Notes under the pieces: generated by a model
The model's database searches: none
What the model was told of the DNA's origin: nothing
What the model saw: the letters and a program-made list of their open reading frames with translations, nothing else
Program-made: the position numbers and the translations under genes
Shown: positions 1-10,900 of the stretch, one piece after another
How the letters are laid out: each line of letters opens with the position of its first letter
Numbering within the stretch: position 1 is the stretch's first letter
Source of the DNA: Atopsyche davidsoni
Taxonomy: Eukaryota > Arthropoda > Insecta > Trichoptera > Hydrobiosidae
DNA: 64,000 bases
Direction: 5' to 3'
Assembly: GCA_022113835.1 (NCBI GenBank)
Contig: JAILWY010000010.1
Coordinates: 13,883,501-13,947,500 of the forward strand

Positions 1-409
1 GGGTAGTATTCATTCACAGTTACTTAATAGTTTATAATTACAGTGAACGTGGAAGTTTGCCGCAATTCGCATTCACAATATTCAAAACCAGAGTTATAAT
101 AGTTCTTATTTCATCCCTGGTAATTACTCATCATTTGAGAAATAATCACCGTATTGCATTTTCAGAAGCAGTACACTTGGAGAATAGCGCCTTTTAGTCA
201 AGAGGGTTATTTGCTGAAAGTTTCCAGGTAACCAATTCCCACTTTTTGCTTACTATATTTAGTGAATAAAACAAAAGATATTTATTTAGAAAACTAAATG
301 GAAAAAAATACAATGAAAAACTTCATTTTGCTATTTTCATAACTGAAAGGTAGTAAAATAAATAAAGAATAATAAAATTCACTAACCATTTTATACGTAT
401 ATCTATTTA
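1..409. other. AT-rich flank, no gene seen
   Basis: No open frame, RNA gene or recognisable element was found here. The sequence is ordinary AT-rich intergenic DNA that ends at the inverted repeat beginning at 410. Confidence 0.5.
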
Positions 410-618
410 TTGGATTGAACGTCAATCATGTACGTATTTATAACCCATTACGGGTTTATTACATTATTACTAATATGATTAGGCACATTAGTTCCCACAT
501 AGAAGATGATTAAAGAAATTCTCAGAAAAATATCATCGTGATTTGTGTGGGATTTAAACCCCAGGCTTACAGGGCCGTAATGAGTAATAAATACGCACTT
601 GATTGACCTTCAATCCAA
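410..618. repeat. Foldback/MITE-like element with 44-bp terminal inverted repeats (tRNA-SINE-related family)
   Basis: Positions 410-453 and 575-618 are inverted copies of each other, matching at 39 of 44 positions by eye; both outer ends read TTGGATTGAA. Between them (about 478-575) lies a minus-strand, shortened copy of the tRNA-related repeat that recurs at 7096-7394 and 63185-63685, including its TGATTAGGCACATTAGTTC block and the tail TCATCGTGATTTGTGTGG. The same outer end is found at the right edge of the 63 kb copy, so the end is a property of the family. No clear target duplication can be read because both flanks are AT-rich. Confidence 0.65.
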
Positions 619-651
619 ATATATATATATATATAATATATATATATATAT

Positions 652-706
652 ACCATCATATATTTTTATATATATATATTATATATATATAAAAATATAT
701 GATGGT
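652..706. repeat. Perfect 27-bp-arm palindrome
   Basis: Arms 652-678 and 680-706 are exact reverse complements around a single central base at 679. The outer parts read ACCATCATATATTTTT and its complement; the inner part is (TA)n. The right arm is the natural start of the tRNA-derived repeat that follows, because the 63 kb copy also carries ATATATGATGGT at this point. Confidence 0.85.
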
Positions 707-1035
707 GAGCGTCTTGGCTAAATTAATAGATTTTAAAAATAATATCCAGATTGGATTAAAATCGCTTCACTAGTTACTTTGTTTAAAAAGGCCAGTGCTT
801 GCAAGGCACTAAATATTGGTTGGCCTGGGCACATTGGTTCATATATAGAGTATGATTGTTAAAATTTCTCGATTAATGGATGTGGTTCGTTAGTACAATG
901 GTCAGTAGACCGGCCATGTAAGCCTGGGGATTTGGGTTCAAATCCCGCACAAATCACGATGATATTTTTCTGAGAAATTCTTTAATCATTTTCTATGTGT
1001 GAACTAATGTGCCTAATCATATTAGTAATAACCAT
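700..1035 (+). repeat. tRNA-derived SINE-like repeat, plus-strand copy
   Basis: About 330 bp here matches the reverse complement of 63185-63510. The central part (about 890-960) is tRNA-like. GTTAGTACAATGG fits the Pol III A box (TRGYNNARNNG) and GGTTCAAATCCC fits the B box (GGTTCRANTCC). In the related copy at 7.3 kb the B box sits in a perfect 5-bp T stem with a 7-nt loop. The D-arm region resembles tRNA-Asp/Glu-type genes. A conserved non-tRNA head (from GGTGAGCGTCTTGGC) and tail (ending CCTAATCATATTAG) flank the tRNA-like part. The arrangement is inverted relative to the copy at 478-575. Confidence 0.65.
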
Positions 1036-1380
1036 TTTATCACAATTTAACACCGCGATGCCTTAGTTGAAATACAACTGTTCAATATAACACGAGATTG
1101 TAAGAACCCACAATGGAACCTGTGTATTTAATCCCTATCTATTTGAATAAAAGGCTCAAAGTTGTAATTTTAGCAATTACGGTTGAACAGAAATAATAAA
1201 TAATCAAGTTCGCGATGTGCTGTCAAATATATTTTTAAATTACTATTTAGTGCAGGTGGGCTATAAAATACAACAGAACTAAAATTTATAAAATACTAGT
1301 GGATACCAGGCGTGTTCTACTACGCTAAAAAAAGAAATAAATTTATTTTATGTATTCTAAAAAAAGGAATTTTTTTCTTA
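1036..1380. other. AT-rich spacer, no gene seen
   Basis: This lies between the tRNA-derived repeat and the Helitron remnant. I translated it on the minus strand looking for continuation of the Helitron protein and found none that I recognise. Confidence 0.4.
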
Positions 1381-2173
1381 AAATTATTGTAGCTGTGCTG
1401 CTCATTCTTCAGCATTTTTTTTTCAGAAAAATAAGCACGTTGACCGTTTTCTAAATGAACAGCAAGATGTTGGACAGTTGGATATCATTTGTGAATACTG
1501 AAACCAAGAATTCAGCAGACAGCATATTTGCATATGTAATATTAATATCAACTTTCTTACTTTAATGGTGGTGATGAATCCTCCATCTTCTGGCTTTCGT
1601 CGTCTCTATTTCAGATATCCATCCTCACCAAGAATTGTATCTCCGAATGTTTTCCAAAAAATGCTTGGACAACGCTGTGTTGCCAGAAACGTAGCTTGTA
1701 AGTGGATTAGGTGGCTCAACCAGCGGTGACAACTTGACTTTACCATTCGAACAACACATGCCGGGTGATTCCTTTGAAATTTCATTGCGTGACAGTACAA
1801 ACAAATAGTACTCATCGGCCCAATTTCAAAATTCGGATGATTACTGTAGTCGCAGTCTTTGTCATAATTGAATGCAGCCAACTGAAAATCGATTCTTTGT
1901 ATCGATTGAGCCGCTCGTATCTGACAACCTGACAAACTTGTTTTCATGTTGTTGAGGAGTTTCAGCAGCTCTTGCTGTAGTAGCTCTGATTCGAACTTAT
2001 TCTAGACGTGCTTCATGTTGTTCTGGTGTTTCTACAGCTCTTGACTGTCGCTCTCTCAACCTATTTGACTCTTTACGCACTTCACTTTTTCCGGAAGTTT
2101 CGGCTGCTCTTTCGGCTCTTTTTCGTTTCGCATCTGCTGTATTTTTTTCAATTACAGCTCTTTTCGGTGGCAT
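1381..2173 (-). pseudogene. Helitron Rep/helicase gene fragment, N-terminal region, multiply broken
   Basis: Helitrons are rolling-circle DNA transposons encoding a Rep-helicase. Reading the minus strand from an ATG at 2173, the frame opens with a basic N-terminus (MPPKRA) and then RAAET and AVETPEQHEARL, repeats typical of insect Helitron N-termini. A stop follows at about 1994-1996, then another AAETPQQHE repeat. A frameshift leads to AAFNYDKDCDYSNHP, IGPMSTICLYCHAMKF (a Cys-rich zinc-binding block) at about 1870-1770. After a deletion comes CPSIFWKTF and GEDGYLK, stop, RRRKPEDGG (about 1665-1570), the region leading into the Rep domain. After another break TVQHLAVHLENGQRAYF is readable at 1478-1428. 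The catalytic HUH and helicase motifs are missing, so this is a dead fragment. The order of blocks and the matches to the family are seen directly; the family name rests on recognising those motifs. Confidence 0.85.
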
Positions 2174-2680
2174 TTTTTGAAATATTAATTTTTTTGATAA
2201 CCACAAATGATAAAACTCTCTGTTGTGAATGACAGATAGTGATTTTGTTTCACAATGTTCTTTTTTCAATTTCTTTGCGAGGAACGATGTCGACTACAGA
2301 TGTTGAAAATTTTTGTATGGAAAATGTTGAAATTGTCTTAATTAATAGACCGAATGTATTTAATGCATTGTTTAATAGTCTCAAAGATTCTTCGTATTAT
2401 TGCCTTTCAAATGAAACCGGTTTGGGACACATCGGTTGGATGGTTTCAAAACCCATGACGGACATAGAAACATCTTTTGTGTTTTATATATATAGAATAA
2501 AAACTTTACGTCGTATAATTTAAAAAAGAAACAATAACACAACAATGTTCTAGAATAACAACCATTTCAAAACATAAAATAATGACTAGCACTCAATATC
2601 AAATTGCTAAATTCACAAATATTCAACAAATACTATTTTGTATTGAAAAAAAAAACATTATGCTGAAAATATGAAATGTG

Positions 2681-2739
2681 TCAAATACAAATATAATATT
2701 TCGAGCGAGTTAATTTTAACTCCGCAGTATTGTATTTGA
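2681..2739. repeat. Two-stem inverted repeat
   Basis: TCAAATACAA at 2681-2690 pairs perfectly with TTGTATTTGA at 2730-2739. Inside it GAGTTAA (2707-2713) pairs with TTAACTC (2716-2722) across two bases. It is a 59-nt nested hairpin with no assigned function. Confidence 0.5.
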
Positions 2740-3112
2740 TGCAAAAAACTAAAAATATTTCCATTGTTTTCTGTTAAACAACTGCATTTAGGGAAAAATT
2801 GAAAATCTGTTAGAAACAAAAAAAATATCCCTTGACTTTACATTAAATATTGCCATGTACCAATTCAATGCGAGCAAAAATTATATTTACACATATCAAT
2901 TGAAATTGTTTTGAACAAAACGGTAGCGCTCGCATTGCTTTTAACTTCGACATGTTCTGTCAAAACTTTCTGTCTCACTGTGTGTTATTTTATATAATAG
3001 CATCAATTTATATTGATTTAATTCTAGGATGATGCTTGACCCCCTTTTGGTGGTTAAATATATATGTGTTATAAAACAACATTAAAACTTTCCTCTCATG
3101 TTTGATTAAAAA

Positions 3113-3156
3113 CAAATTATTTGATATTTTACCTTGGTAAAATATCAAATAATTTG
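3113..3156. repeat. Perfect 21-bp-arm palindrome, 2-nt spacer
   Basis: Positions 3113-3133 and 3136-3156 are exact reverse complements separated by TT. The arms are AT-rich apart from the central ACC/GGT. It may be a small foldback repeat or a cruciform-forming site; nothing around it indicates a terminator or gene. Confidence 0.75.
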
Positions 3157-6100
3157 AATTAAATAATAGAAACTATACGGTAAGACCATTTGAAGGACAA
3201 TTTCTCCAATAGGACCTAAAATATTTAAAAATCTAAGATGTTATGTTAATTAACGATTCATGTTAATTTTCTTTTTTTTATAATCAGTTAAAAATTCATT
3301 TTTTTTTTTTTTAATATTGGAGAAAAATGGGAGCAGGAAAATATGCCAGATCACCGATAAATGTGCGTCGTGCTACAACTTCAATCTATGAAGTCTGTCA
3401 AATTAAAACTACGCTCAAAAAAGAATTTTGTTTTACAATTTTATAATGGGAACAAATCAATTAAAGGTACTCGTCAAAAACAATTACTTTTTTCATTGAA
3501 TGGAATTAAGTATTTTGTTTTTTTTTTTTTCCTATTCATATGTTTGTAAAGAAATATGTATTGCAGAAATATTCATTGGTTGCGGTAGAGATGGCACTTG
3601 TGTCAAACTGACAAACTGGAAATTAATTTTTTTGTAAAAGTTCTAAATTTGAAAATCTCGCGGTGAACAACAGAATCATATAATTCGTACATATTGAAAC
3701 TCGCTAAAGCATATTTTATAGTTTATGAATAGAAATATTATCCTATCGTCTTGAAATTCGGCACATAGCTGCGGAAAAATTTACTTAACTTATGTGCAAA
3801 AAATCAGCGTTGTATCTTTTAAGATATTCTATACAGAACGGAAAAATGAAACATACATACACACACACACACAATGGCTATTATTATAGTAGATATGTTA
3901 GTAAATGTAGACATGATTGTTTTAGTTCGTGATAGATTAATTAATTTATATTCATGTATAATTTTTTAAAGTTTTTAAAGCTATCAAATGGTTTTTATTA
4001 AAATAAATATAATGAATCATTTTTACTTTCGATTCTTAAGCGTGGATATTAATTTTACATTGAAAATCAAATAACAATTTGTTTTGTTTTAAATTTCAAT
4101 ATACTACTCTGGGTGGTTTATTTAATGTGATTAGATTGATTCTTGAGATTCAGAGAGATGCAATCTGTTAATTGCATCACAATAATTAGCAAATTGATAA
4201 AGTAACCATCATAAGCTGTGCAGCTCTCAACACTCAGCTATGTCTGAGATTCTCCTCGGGGCGGAGTCTCAGGCCTAAGACAAGTCGACAGAATTGTATT
4301 TACTGACTGGATTTAGGTTTGGTTGGGTAATAAAGGCGACGCATAGACCTTTATGGGCAATCATTTACGTCTACGTAGCGCCTCAACAGCGCTTTAACTG
4401 TTTAACGCCTCACCGACATGGGGGTATTGTCACAAAATAAAATACATAGGTTATTTCCTGCTGATACGTTAGGCAGTAAACCCTCCCTCACAGAAAACTG
4501 AACCTATAAAAAATCACTATTCGAATATACAAGTGAGAAATACGAAGAGAAGGAAAAGATTGTAAAACGTACCCGAGTAATATTTTTTACAAAGCCATTG
4601 GTCACAACCAATGCAATATATTTATTAGTTATTATTTAAGTAACCAGGACAATTTTTTTGATAAAAAAAAATATTCAGTCCGATCCCCTCTTGAAACATT
4701 AAATATATTGTGGGGTTTTATTATTTTTACTGTTTTAATCTTCATATACTTAAACATAGTATTTAAAATTTAATTGAATAGTTTACTTTCACGTCGTTCT
4801 AAATATTTTAATTAATTCAACAGTTAACTCCAAGCTCCAGCTATCATTTTATATTTACTGTGGATATATGAGATATTTTAAATTAAACCGGTATATCGAA
4901 TATTAATAGATCAAATATATATTTTTTTAAATGTGTATAAAAACTATGAATTAAAGAACTATCCAAAAGAAATAAAATAATAATAAAACCATCGAAATAC
5001 CTCAATGTATATTTTGTACATAGTACTTTATATTAAAAAACAGATAAACATTTATTAAAAATAAAAAAAATTTGGAGACAAGTTCTATTTTGCGGGTGGT
5101 TTGGCATAAGACTGACGAAGCCATCGATTAATTATGAATTAAAAACATTGAATAATTTTTTTTCGTCGTGTAAATGGCACCAATCACAAGTATATGTACA
5201 TCTATTTAAAATACACTTAAAAAAAGATATTACATTTTTTGCTGTTTATTGTATTGCAGTAGTGTCGCAAAGTAAGGCGCCATTCGTTCTGTGTAATTTT
5301 TGCATGAAATGGGCGTTTTTGTAGACAGTTATCGCAGTTAGGCTTGGATGCCGTTTACAAAAACGGTTATACTTAAGAAAAAAAGATAATTTTCCCCGGC
5401 TTAAACAGTAGTCTACGTGGGAACAAACGAATCGGCATGTTATATTTGTATTGTTTGAAAGTTGGAGTCGTAACGACCTCTGATGTTGTCTGTGATGCCT
5501 AGCGGAATATTGCGTGTGTTTGTAATTTAGTCGCCGCATTGTAAACGAGCTGCACGGTATTGATTAGTGCGTCAAAGCGAATGTTGAAAAGCTGATGGCA
5601 TTTTGAATTTGCTGCTCAGATATAAATGTGATGTTGGAGTAACAACTACACTTCAACCTCTTCATGCTTTGGTAGTTGGCGTATATTCTAACTGCACCCT
5701 GGCAATGTAGCGTAATTGGGTGTAAGTGTTTATTTTTTTTTTAATATAAAATATTGCCTTCGCCGCAAAATATAGTTATTAGTAAAAGCATACACGAATG
5801 CGTAGTATTACTAACTAGTATTAATAACTCGTATTATTTCAGCAAGAAAAATGACAGTAACTAGTTAAACTAAGACAGTATAAATTGCCTTTTTAGTTTT
5901 GATAAGTTCAGTCTAAAAACACTGACGCCGTGCACTATTTTTTCTTACATTTAATAAAATGACTAGGAGATTTTCTGTGATAGAATTTGTGGTGATTATA
6001 TTTTAATTATCACATCATAAAACATTTGTTTCCATCATTTGTATCAATAACAACGCTAATTTAATTAGTTATTATTATCATCAATATTATCAGGATATAA

Positions 6101-6943
6101 ATTTACATAATTTTTATTTATTACAAAACTAATATGATTGATTATCACTTTGAGGGAACTGATATGTTACCATTTATGTTAACAGTCAGTTTAAATGCAG
6201 ATGCTAAGAGGATATTGATATTACCTGAATGATCAATCCTCTCAAATTCTGCATGTTAACTGTTCGAACCAGACGCAATCGCTTGGATATCGGATTAATA
6301 GAAATTCTTGAAAGGTTCAACTCGGCTGACAACAATTCCACATAGTTTAACGTATTGAATTCATACTCGTTCACAGAAATTTAAATTTGCTTCGCTGAGC
6401 ATTTCATGTACATTCCGATCAAATGCTGTCTCCAACTATTTACTGGCGACTTATTGTTGCAGAAGGCGAATTAGGTAGATATGCGCATGCATTTCATTCG
6501 AAAGATAATGAATACACAATTTTGTATATAATGTAGTTAAAAAAAATTGTCATTAGATAAAAAACATAGTTAATTTGACATTAGATAATAAACATATTTA
6601 TAACTTAAACATAAAAAACGATTTCTTACTTAATCCTGATAATTGCTTTATTATGTTTTATGATTATCAGTTGAATTTTCAATAAAAATTTATAACGCAA
6701 ATATTTACAACTGCATAAAATTGCTATAAAAAAATCAAAGAAATGAGAAGCGTACACAAGTATCGCTTCCAGTATTTTATTACTAACGAATTCGATCTCT
6801 TTAAGCTATACATTTTCTCAATTGCTTATTTATTAGACTTTTTACCACTCTTTACCATTAAAAAAATTATTCGTATAATACGTAAAAACACCTTAAATTA
6901 ATCATATAACGAATTCATATTAATATTTTTGAGTAAAATATTT

Positions 6944-7074
6944 GAGTGATTTTCCACATGTTCGTTTTTTATTTGTGCCCGGTTTGGCCAACCTTTCACG
7001 TTGGCATTATCAAACAGAGTGATAGGTTGGCGAAACCGGTCACAAATAAAAAACGAACATGTGGAAAATCACTC
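6944..7074. repeat. MITE/foldback element, 56-bp arms, 19-nt loop
   Basis: Arms 6944-6999 and 7019-7074 match at 53 of 56 positions by eye. The spacer reads GTTGGCATTATCAAACAGA. The arm includes GTTCGTTTTTTATTTGTG and the CCGGTTTGGCCAACC block. A half copy (one arm plus spacer) lies at 24169-24225, where the opposite arm is absent. That suggests the palindromic form is derived, or that the 24 kb copy lost an arm. The class is unknown; no transposase is encoded. Confidence 0.8.
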
Positions 7075-7095
7075 TAGTATTTTATATCTATTTTA

Positions 7096-7394
7096 TGGAT
7101 CGGTCAATCAGATGCGTGTTTATTACCCATTACGGGTATATTATATTATTACTAATATGATTAGGCACATTAGTTCATATATAGAAGATGATTTAAAGTA
7201 ATTCTCAGAAAAATATCATCGTAATTTGTGTGGTGCATTGATTCATATGTAGAGTATGATTGTTAGTACAAGGGTTAGTACACCAGTCATGTAAACCAGG
7301 GGATGTGGGTTCAAATCCCACACAAATCACGATGATATTTTTCGGAGAGTTTCTTTAAATCATCTTCTATATATGAACTAATGTGCCTAATCAT
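7096..7394. repeat. tRNA-derived foldback repeat, second copy
   Basis: The left half (7096-7235) is the minus-orientation arm: a family end, then ACCCATTACGGG, then ATATGATTAGGCACATTAGTTC. The right half (about 7245-7394) is the plus-orientation tRNA-like part and its tail, ending AATGTGCCTAATCAT. The tRNA-like part has TTAGTACAAGGG (A box) and GGTTCAAATCC (B box). Here the T stem is perfect: GTGGG, loop TTCAAAT, CCCAC. The block CAAATCACGATGATATTTTT after it is the inverted partner of the left arm. The two halves would fold into a hairpin with the tRNA-like part near the tip. Confidence 0.7.
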
Positions 7395-7620
7395 CTAGTA
7401 TTTTACTCAAAAATATTAAAATGGAATTCCACCAAGTACTCTCTGTCAAAAATATTGAATTCTTATTAGGCATTTGATAAATGTTTTCTGAATCCGTAAA
7501 AATCACTTATAATAATCACTTATAATAATTTTCCAGAGTACTGGGATATCTCATCAGAATCGTACAGTCTAAAACAATTGTGATAAGAATCCAAGATAAA
7601 ACAAGTTTTTAAGGAAACGG

Positions 7621-7900
7621 TGCGACCTTCGTGCAAACAAATTCGTAAGCCTATCTCAACATGGTCAATTCCCACAGGCCGGCCCAGATCGTCGAATTCC
7701 TAGCGGTCGGAGGAGACGTGGCATTCTATCCACCGCCTCGTACTTGCGTCGTAAACCGTAAGCGTATTGTTACAGTCACTTTAATGCGTTGTAGATAATT
7801 CGCTGCCGGCGTCTCCCACGCCCGAACAATGGCGGGCGGCGCGAGCGCCACTGAGGTGGGTCTGTACATCCGAGCATCCCAGTAGAGGGGAATAAAGATC
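7621..7900. other. GC-rich pocket with a possible short coding first exon
   Basis: This is about 280 bp of clearly higher GC and CpG content than either flank. A plus-strand ATG at 7829 in a good context (ACAATGG) opens a 19-codon frame. After nine codons (MAGGASATE, 7829-7855) it meets GAG/GTGGGT, a usable splice-donor sequence. I see no downstream partner exon that I can recognise. It could equally be a regulatory element or non-coding exon. Confidence 0.25.
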
Positions 7901-10900
7901 TACCTGCAAGTATGCCACCGACAATTCATTCCAAAGTTTCACAAAGATTTTCCACTTAGCTGTAAAAATTAGTATTTCCTATATTTGAAGATAAAATGAT
8001 TATAAAAAAATCACAAAGTATTCGGGGTGTTTTTCATACTATACATAAAACATTTTAAAAAGTTATGAATCTTGAACTGTGGAAACTCCTAGTCGCATTT
8101 CATTCTTATGTTTATAAATGGTATATAGAAGTTACAAAAATTACTTCCAAAAGTTTTTCAATTGGCTCCGTATTTTCCAAATATTGGCCCACAATTTTTT
8201 TATTGTCATTTATTTACCTAGTGACCATTACGATAATAATTTCGGAGAAAATCGCGATCAAATTTCCAGCATTTCAATATTCCGACAGATTGGTTACTTT
8301 TTTTTGTAGTTCATCGAAAATTTTGTGTTCAGTAAAAAGATTATTACTTCCTCTAAAATACATAGTTAAAATTCTGAAACTATGGATATATTTGAGAAGA
8401 CAGGCTGCTTTATTTAAAATAATTTTCGATTGTCTTGGAATGCTCCACAGAGCGTCTCTCGGAGTACTTGGAGCTTAGCAAATTACCATATGCTGTAATG
8501 CGACTAATTCCGAATCAACCGCATTAAACCAGCAGAGCGTTATCGGAATGCTATTGCAAATGTCATAGAACATCAAGTGATATTGATCAAAGCGAAATAC
8601 CTGCATGGATACCGATTATTCTACGTTTTATATCAATACATATACAGGACAAGATTAGCTGCTTATCATTTACTTATAGAAAATATATATTTTTTTTAAA
8701 GTTAATATATTCTAATTCCTGAAGCAACTGATGAAACGATTATTTATTAAAAATAAAACAAAACACATATATAAATCTATACTATTGTTATGTATATATT
8801 TCAAATGTCACATTTTACAAGTATTTAAAAAATAAGCCTATAAGACACCTTAAAAATAATATTACGATGAAATGCTATGATAAATGTTACAATTGGGGTT
8901 TACTTCTTAAATGAATGATTAGAAGCTTAAATGCTAGAATGATATTATAGAAGTGAGGTTTTAAGAGATTCTAACTAATTTATTCTACTGATGCAGTTAC
9001 TAGTAGCCAACATCAAAACATTAGATTAAATGTAAACGATATGTTAAAAGATGTCGTATCTCATGCAAATTAAAACTAAGCTTTAATTAATTATCCTTAA
9101 ATTCAGTAAAAACTCACCTTTTAAGAGAAACTTATTTATATTAAAACACTGTCACTGGAACAATAATATTATTCAAAGAATCAAAGTTAATTTGTCTTAA
9201 ATGATAACTTTAAACAATTCAACACTTTTTTTCAAATTGTTTCAAAGACAGCCCCGCCCCCATTACAACTATACTAAAGAAAGAAGATCTGAATATCTTA
9301 ATTGCATTGGTAAGTTTTAAATAAATATCTGAACATAGGTTCTTTAAATCTAGCATTTTAAATTTCAAATCGACACAAAGCGCTCGCAGAAACTTTTTCA
9401 TAAGAACTCTTTTCAATTCATAACATGCAGTTTTTATGTAAGGATTCTGTTTGTGAAAGGTTGAATCTTTTATTTGTTAGACGCTTTGTTAAAATCAGTT
9501 TTATAAAATTTATTTTTCTATTAAAAGGTTTCAATTACTGTGTAAAATTTTACAATACCATTTACTTCTTTTATAAAGTTAACTTTTTTTCTCGTTTTGC
9601 ATTACACTCCTTTTAATTTAAATCAGACATTTTTCTTCTAGAATTTCGAATGTTTTTTAAAAAAATTATTTGAAAAATACACATTTCAACATCAGTGTAA
9701 AAATATTAATCCAGATCAAATAACGTACATTTAATACGACAGCATAAATAATATTGTTGCTTTGCGCACATAATCTGAATTATTCCGGTCACTTGTCTTC
9801 GTCTCAAGAATCATACAAATATTTTCCATGTAAAAAATAAGGATATCGATAAATGCTATTATTAATCATATAAATTCCGAACAAGACATGAAAACTTGAT
9901 TTATTTTCAAAGAAAATATATAAGTGATTATTTTATAGTGGTATGAAATATTTAATAATAAATATTAAATGAAAACCACAATACAAGTATTTTTTTGTTT
10001 AAAAGTATCAATTTATATATTTATTAAGGTACTAAGGCGTATTTAAGTGATCTTCGCGTGTCTTTTATAAATTAACAATTGTGCATTATTTCATAAATTA
10101 TTTTTAAATTAATTACTGTCACCCTTATGGTTGTCATAAAATGATTTATTTATCAAACTGAAATGTAAGGTGAGGTATTATTGCTTAGTGATTTGTCGAA
10201 TTTAAGTGACGACTTAGGCACCCACCAAAGGTAGGATGTTAAATTACTTAGAACAGGAATCAACATCAACGAGCGTTAGACATGCAACCATCTGAAAAAA
10301 TGTAGCCAATGCTTATGTATGTATGTTGATATGAAAATGTGTATAACTTATATATTTTGATGTAAAGTTCAAATAAAAGATTTATTTTGCTAGAATATGA
10401 ACCTCTCTCGAATCAAGCTGCTCATGTTGGCATGTATGTTTTCACCTCGTCCGCGCTCAACACTGTGTGAATATGGAGTAATACAAAGCAATGGGTTACC
10501 GTAGCGGGCGTCTTATGAGTCACTGGGTCATCTCCCAGTACTGTTACAAAACCGATTACATCTTTGAGCAACAAGTTCGAATTCCGAAAGGGAAACATAA
10601 CGCAACTTAGTACTCTTACATCTAATTAATTTCCCGTGTCCATGTCCTGTACATGTATTAATTTACAAGTAAATATTTATTCCACAATTTTAAATTTCTT
10701 ATAATCTGCAGAAAGTCTTTTACTTTGTACATCCAAGACGTTGGCGTTTGATATTTCTCTTCAACCTCGTTACCAAATATTTTTATTTTTGAAATGAAAA
10801 TAATTTCAAATTAAATGTTTAGAAATTAATTATTATTGTATGTATCTATATTACGGTTCAAAAGTTTTTGTGATTAGTCGTGCGGCTGTGTATTTTAAGT

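Larger units (their letters stand above)
2174..6910. other. AT-rich intergenic DNA with small palindromes; no gene recognised
   Basis: Open frames at 2239-2523, 3361-3549 and 5246-5539 (minus) resemble nothing I know and have the amino-acid bias expected of AT-rich DNA. There is a short (CA)n run near 3861-3873. The sequence GGGTGGTTTATTTAATGT at 4111-4128 nearly matches the inverted sequence at 15666-15683. Small hairpins are listed separately. The 4245-4280 stretch contains a short interrupted inverted repeat (CTGAGA...TCTCAG). Confidence 0.4.
6911..7429. repeat. Outer inverted repeat enclosing two palindromic insertions
   Basis: GAATTCATATTAATATTTTT... at 6911-6940 is the inverted counterpart of 7399-7429 (30 against 31 nt, nearly identical apart from one indel and two or three changes). 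Inside it lie the palindrome at 6944-7074 and a tRNA-derived foldback copy at 7096-7394. The right arm runs into AATGGAATTCCACCAAGTA and CTCTGTCAAAAATATTGAATT, which also occurs at 24246-24292 and, more diverged, at 34076-34117. The flanking sequence is therefore itself a repeat family. Confidence 0.7.

Noticed and set aside
5246..5539. Minus-strand frame with Cys and His residues, considered as a transposase zinc domain
   Set aside because: The Cys/His order does not match piggyBac RING-type or BED fingers, and shifting frames did not improve it.
8065..8478. 137-codon plus-strand frame, hydrophobic
   Set aside because: Composition is as expected of AT-rich noise (Phe, Ile, Leu, Lys), with no recognisable domain; an overlapping frame at 8118-8309 is equally open. 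At most it is part of an anonymous repeat.
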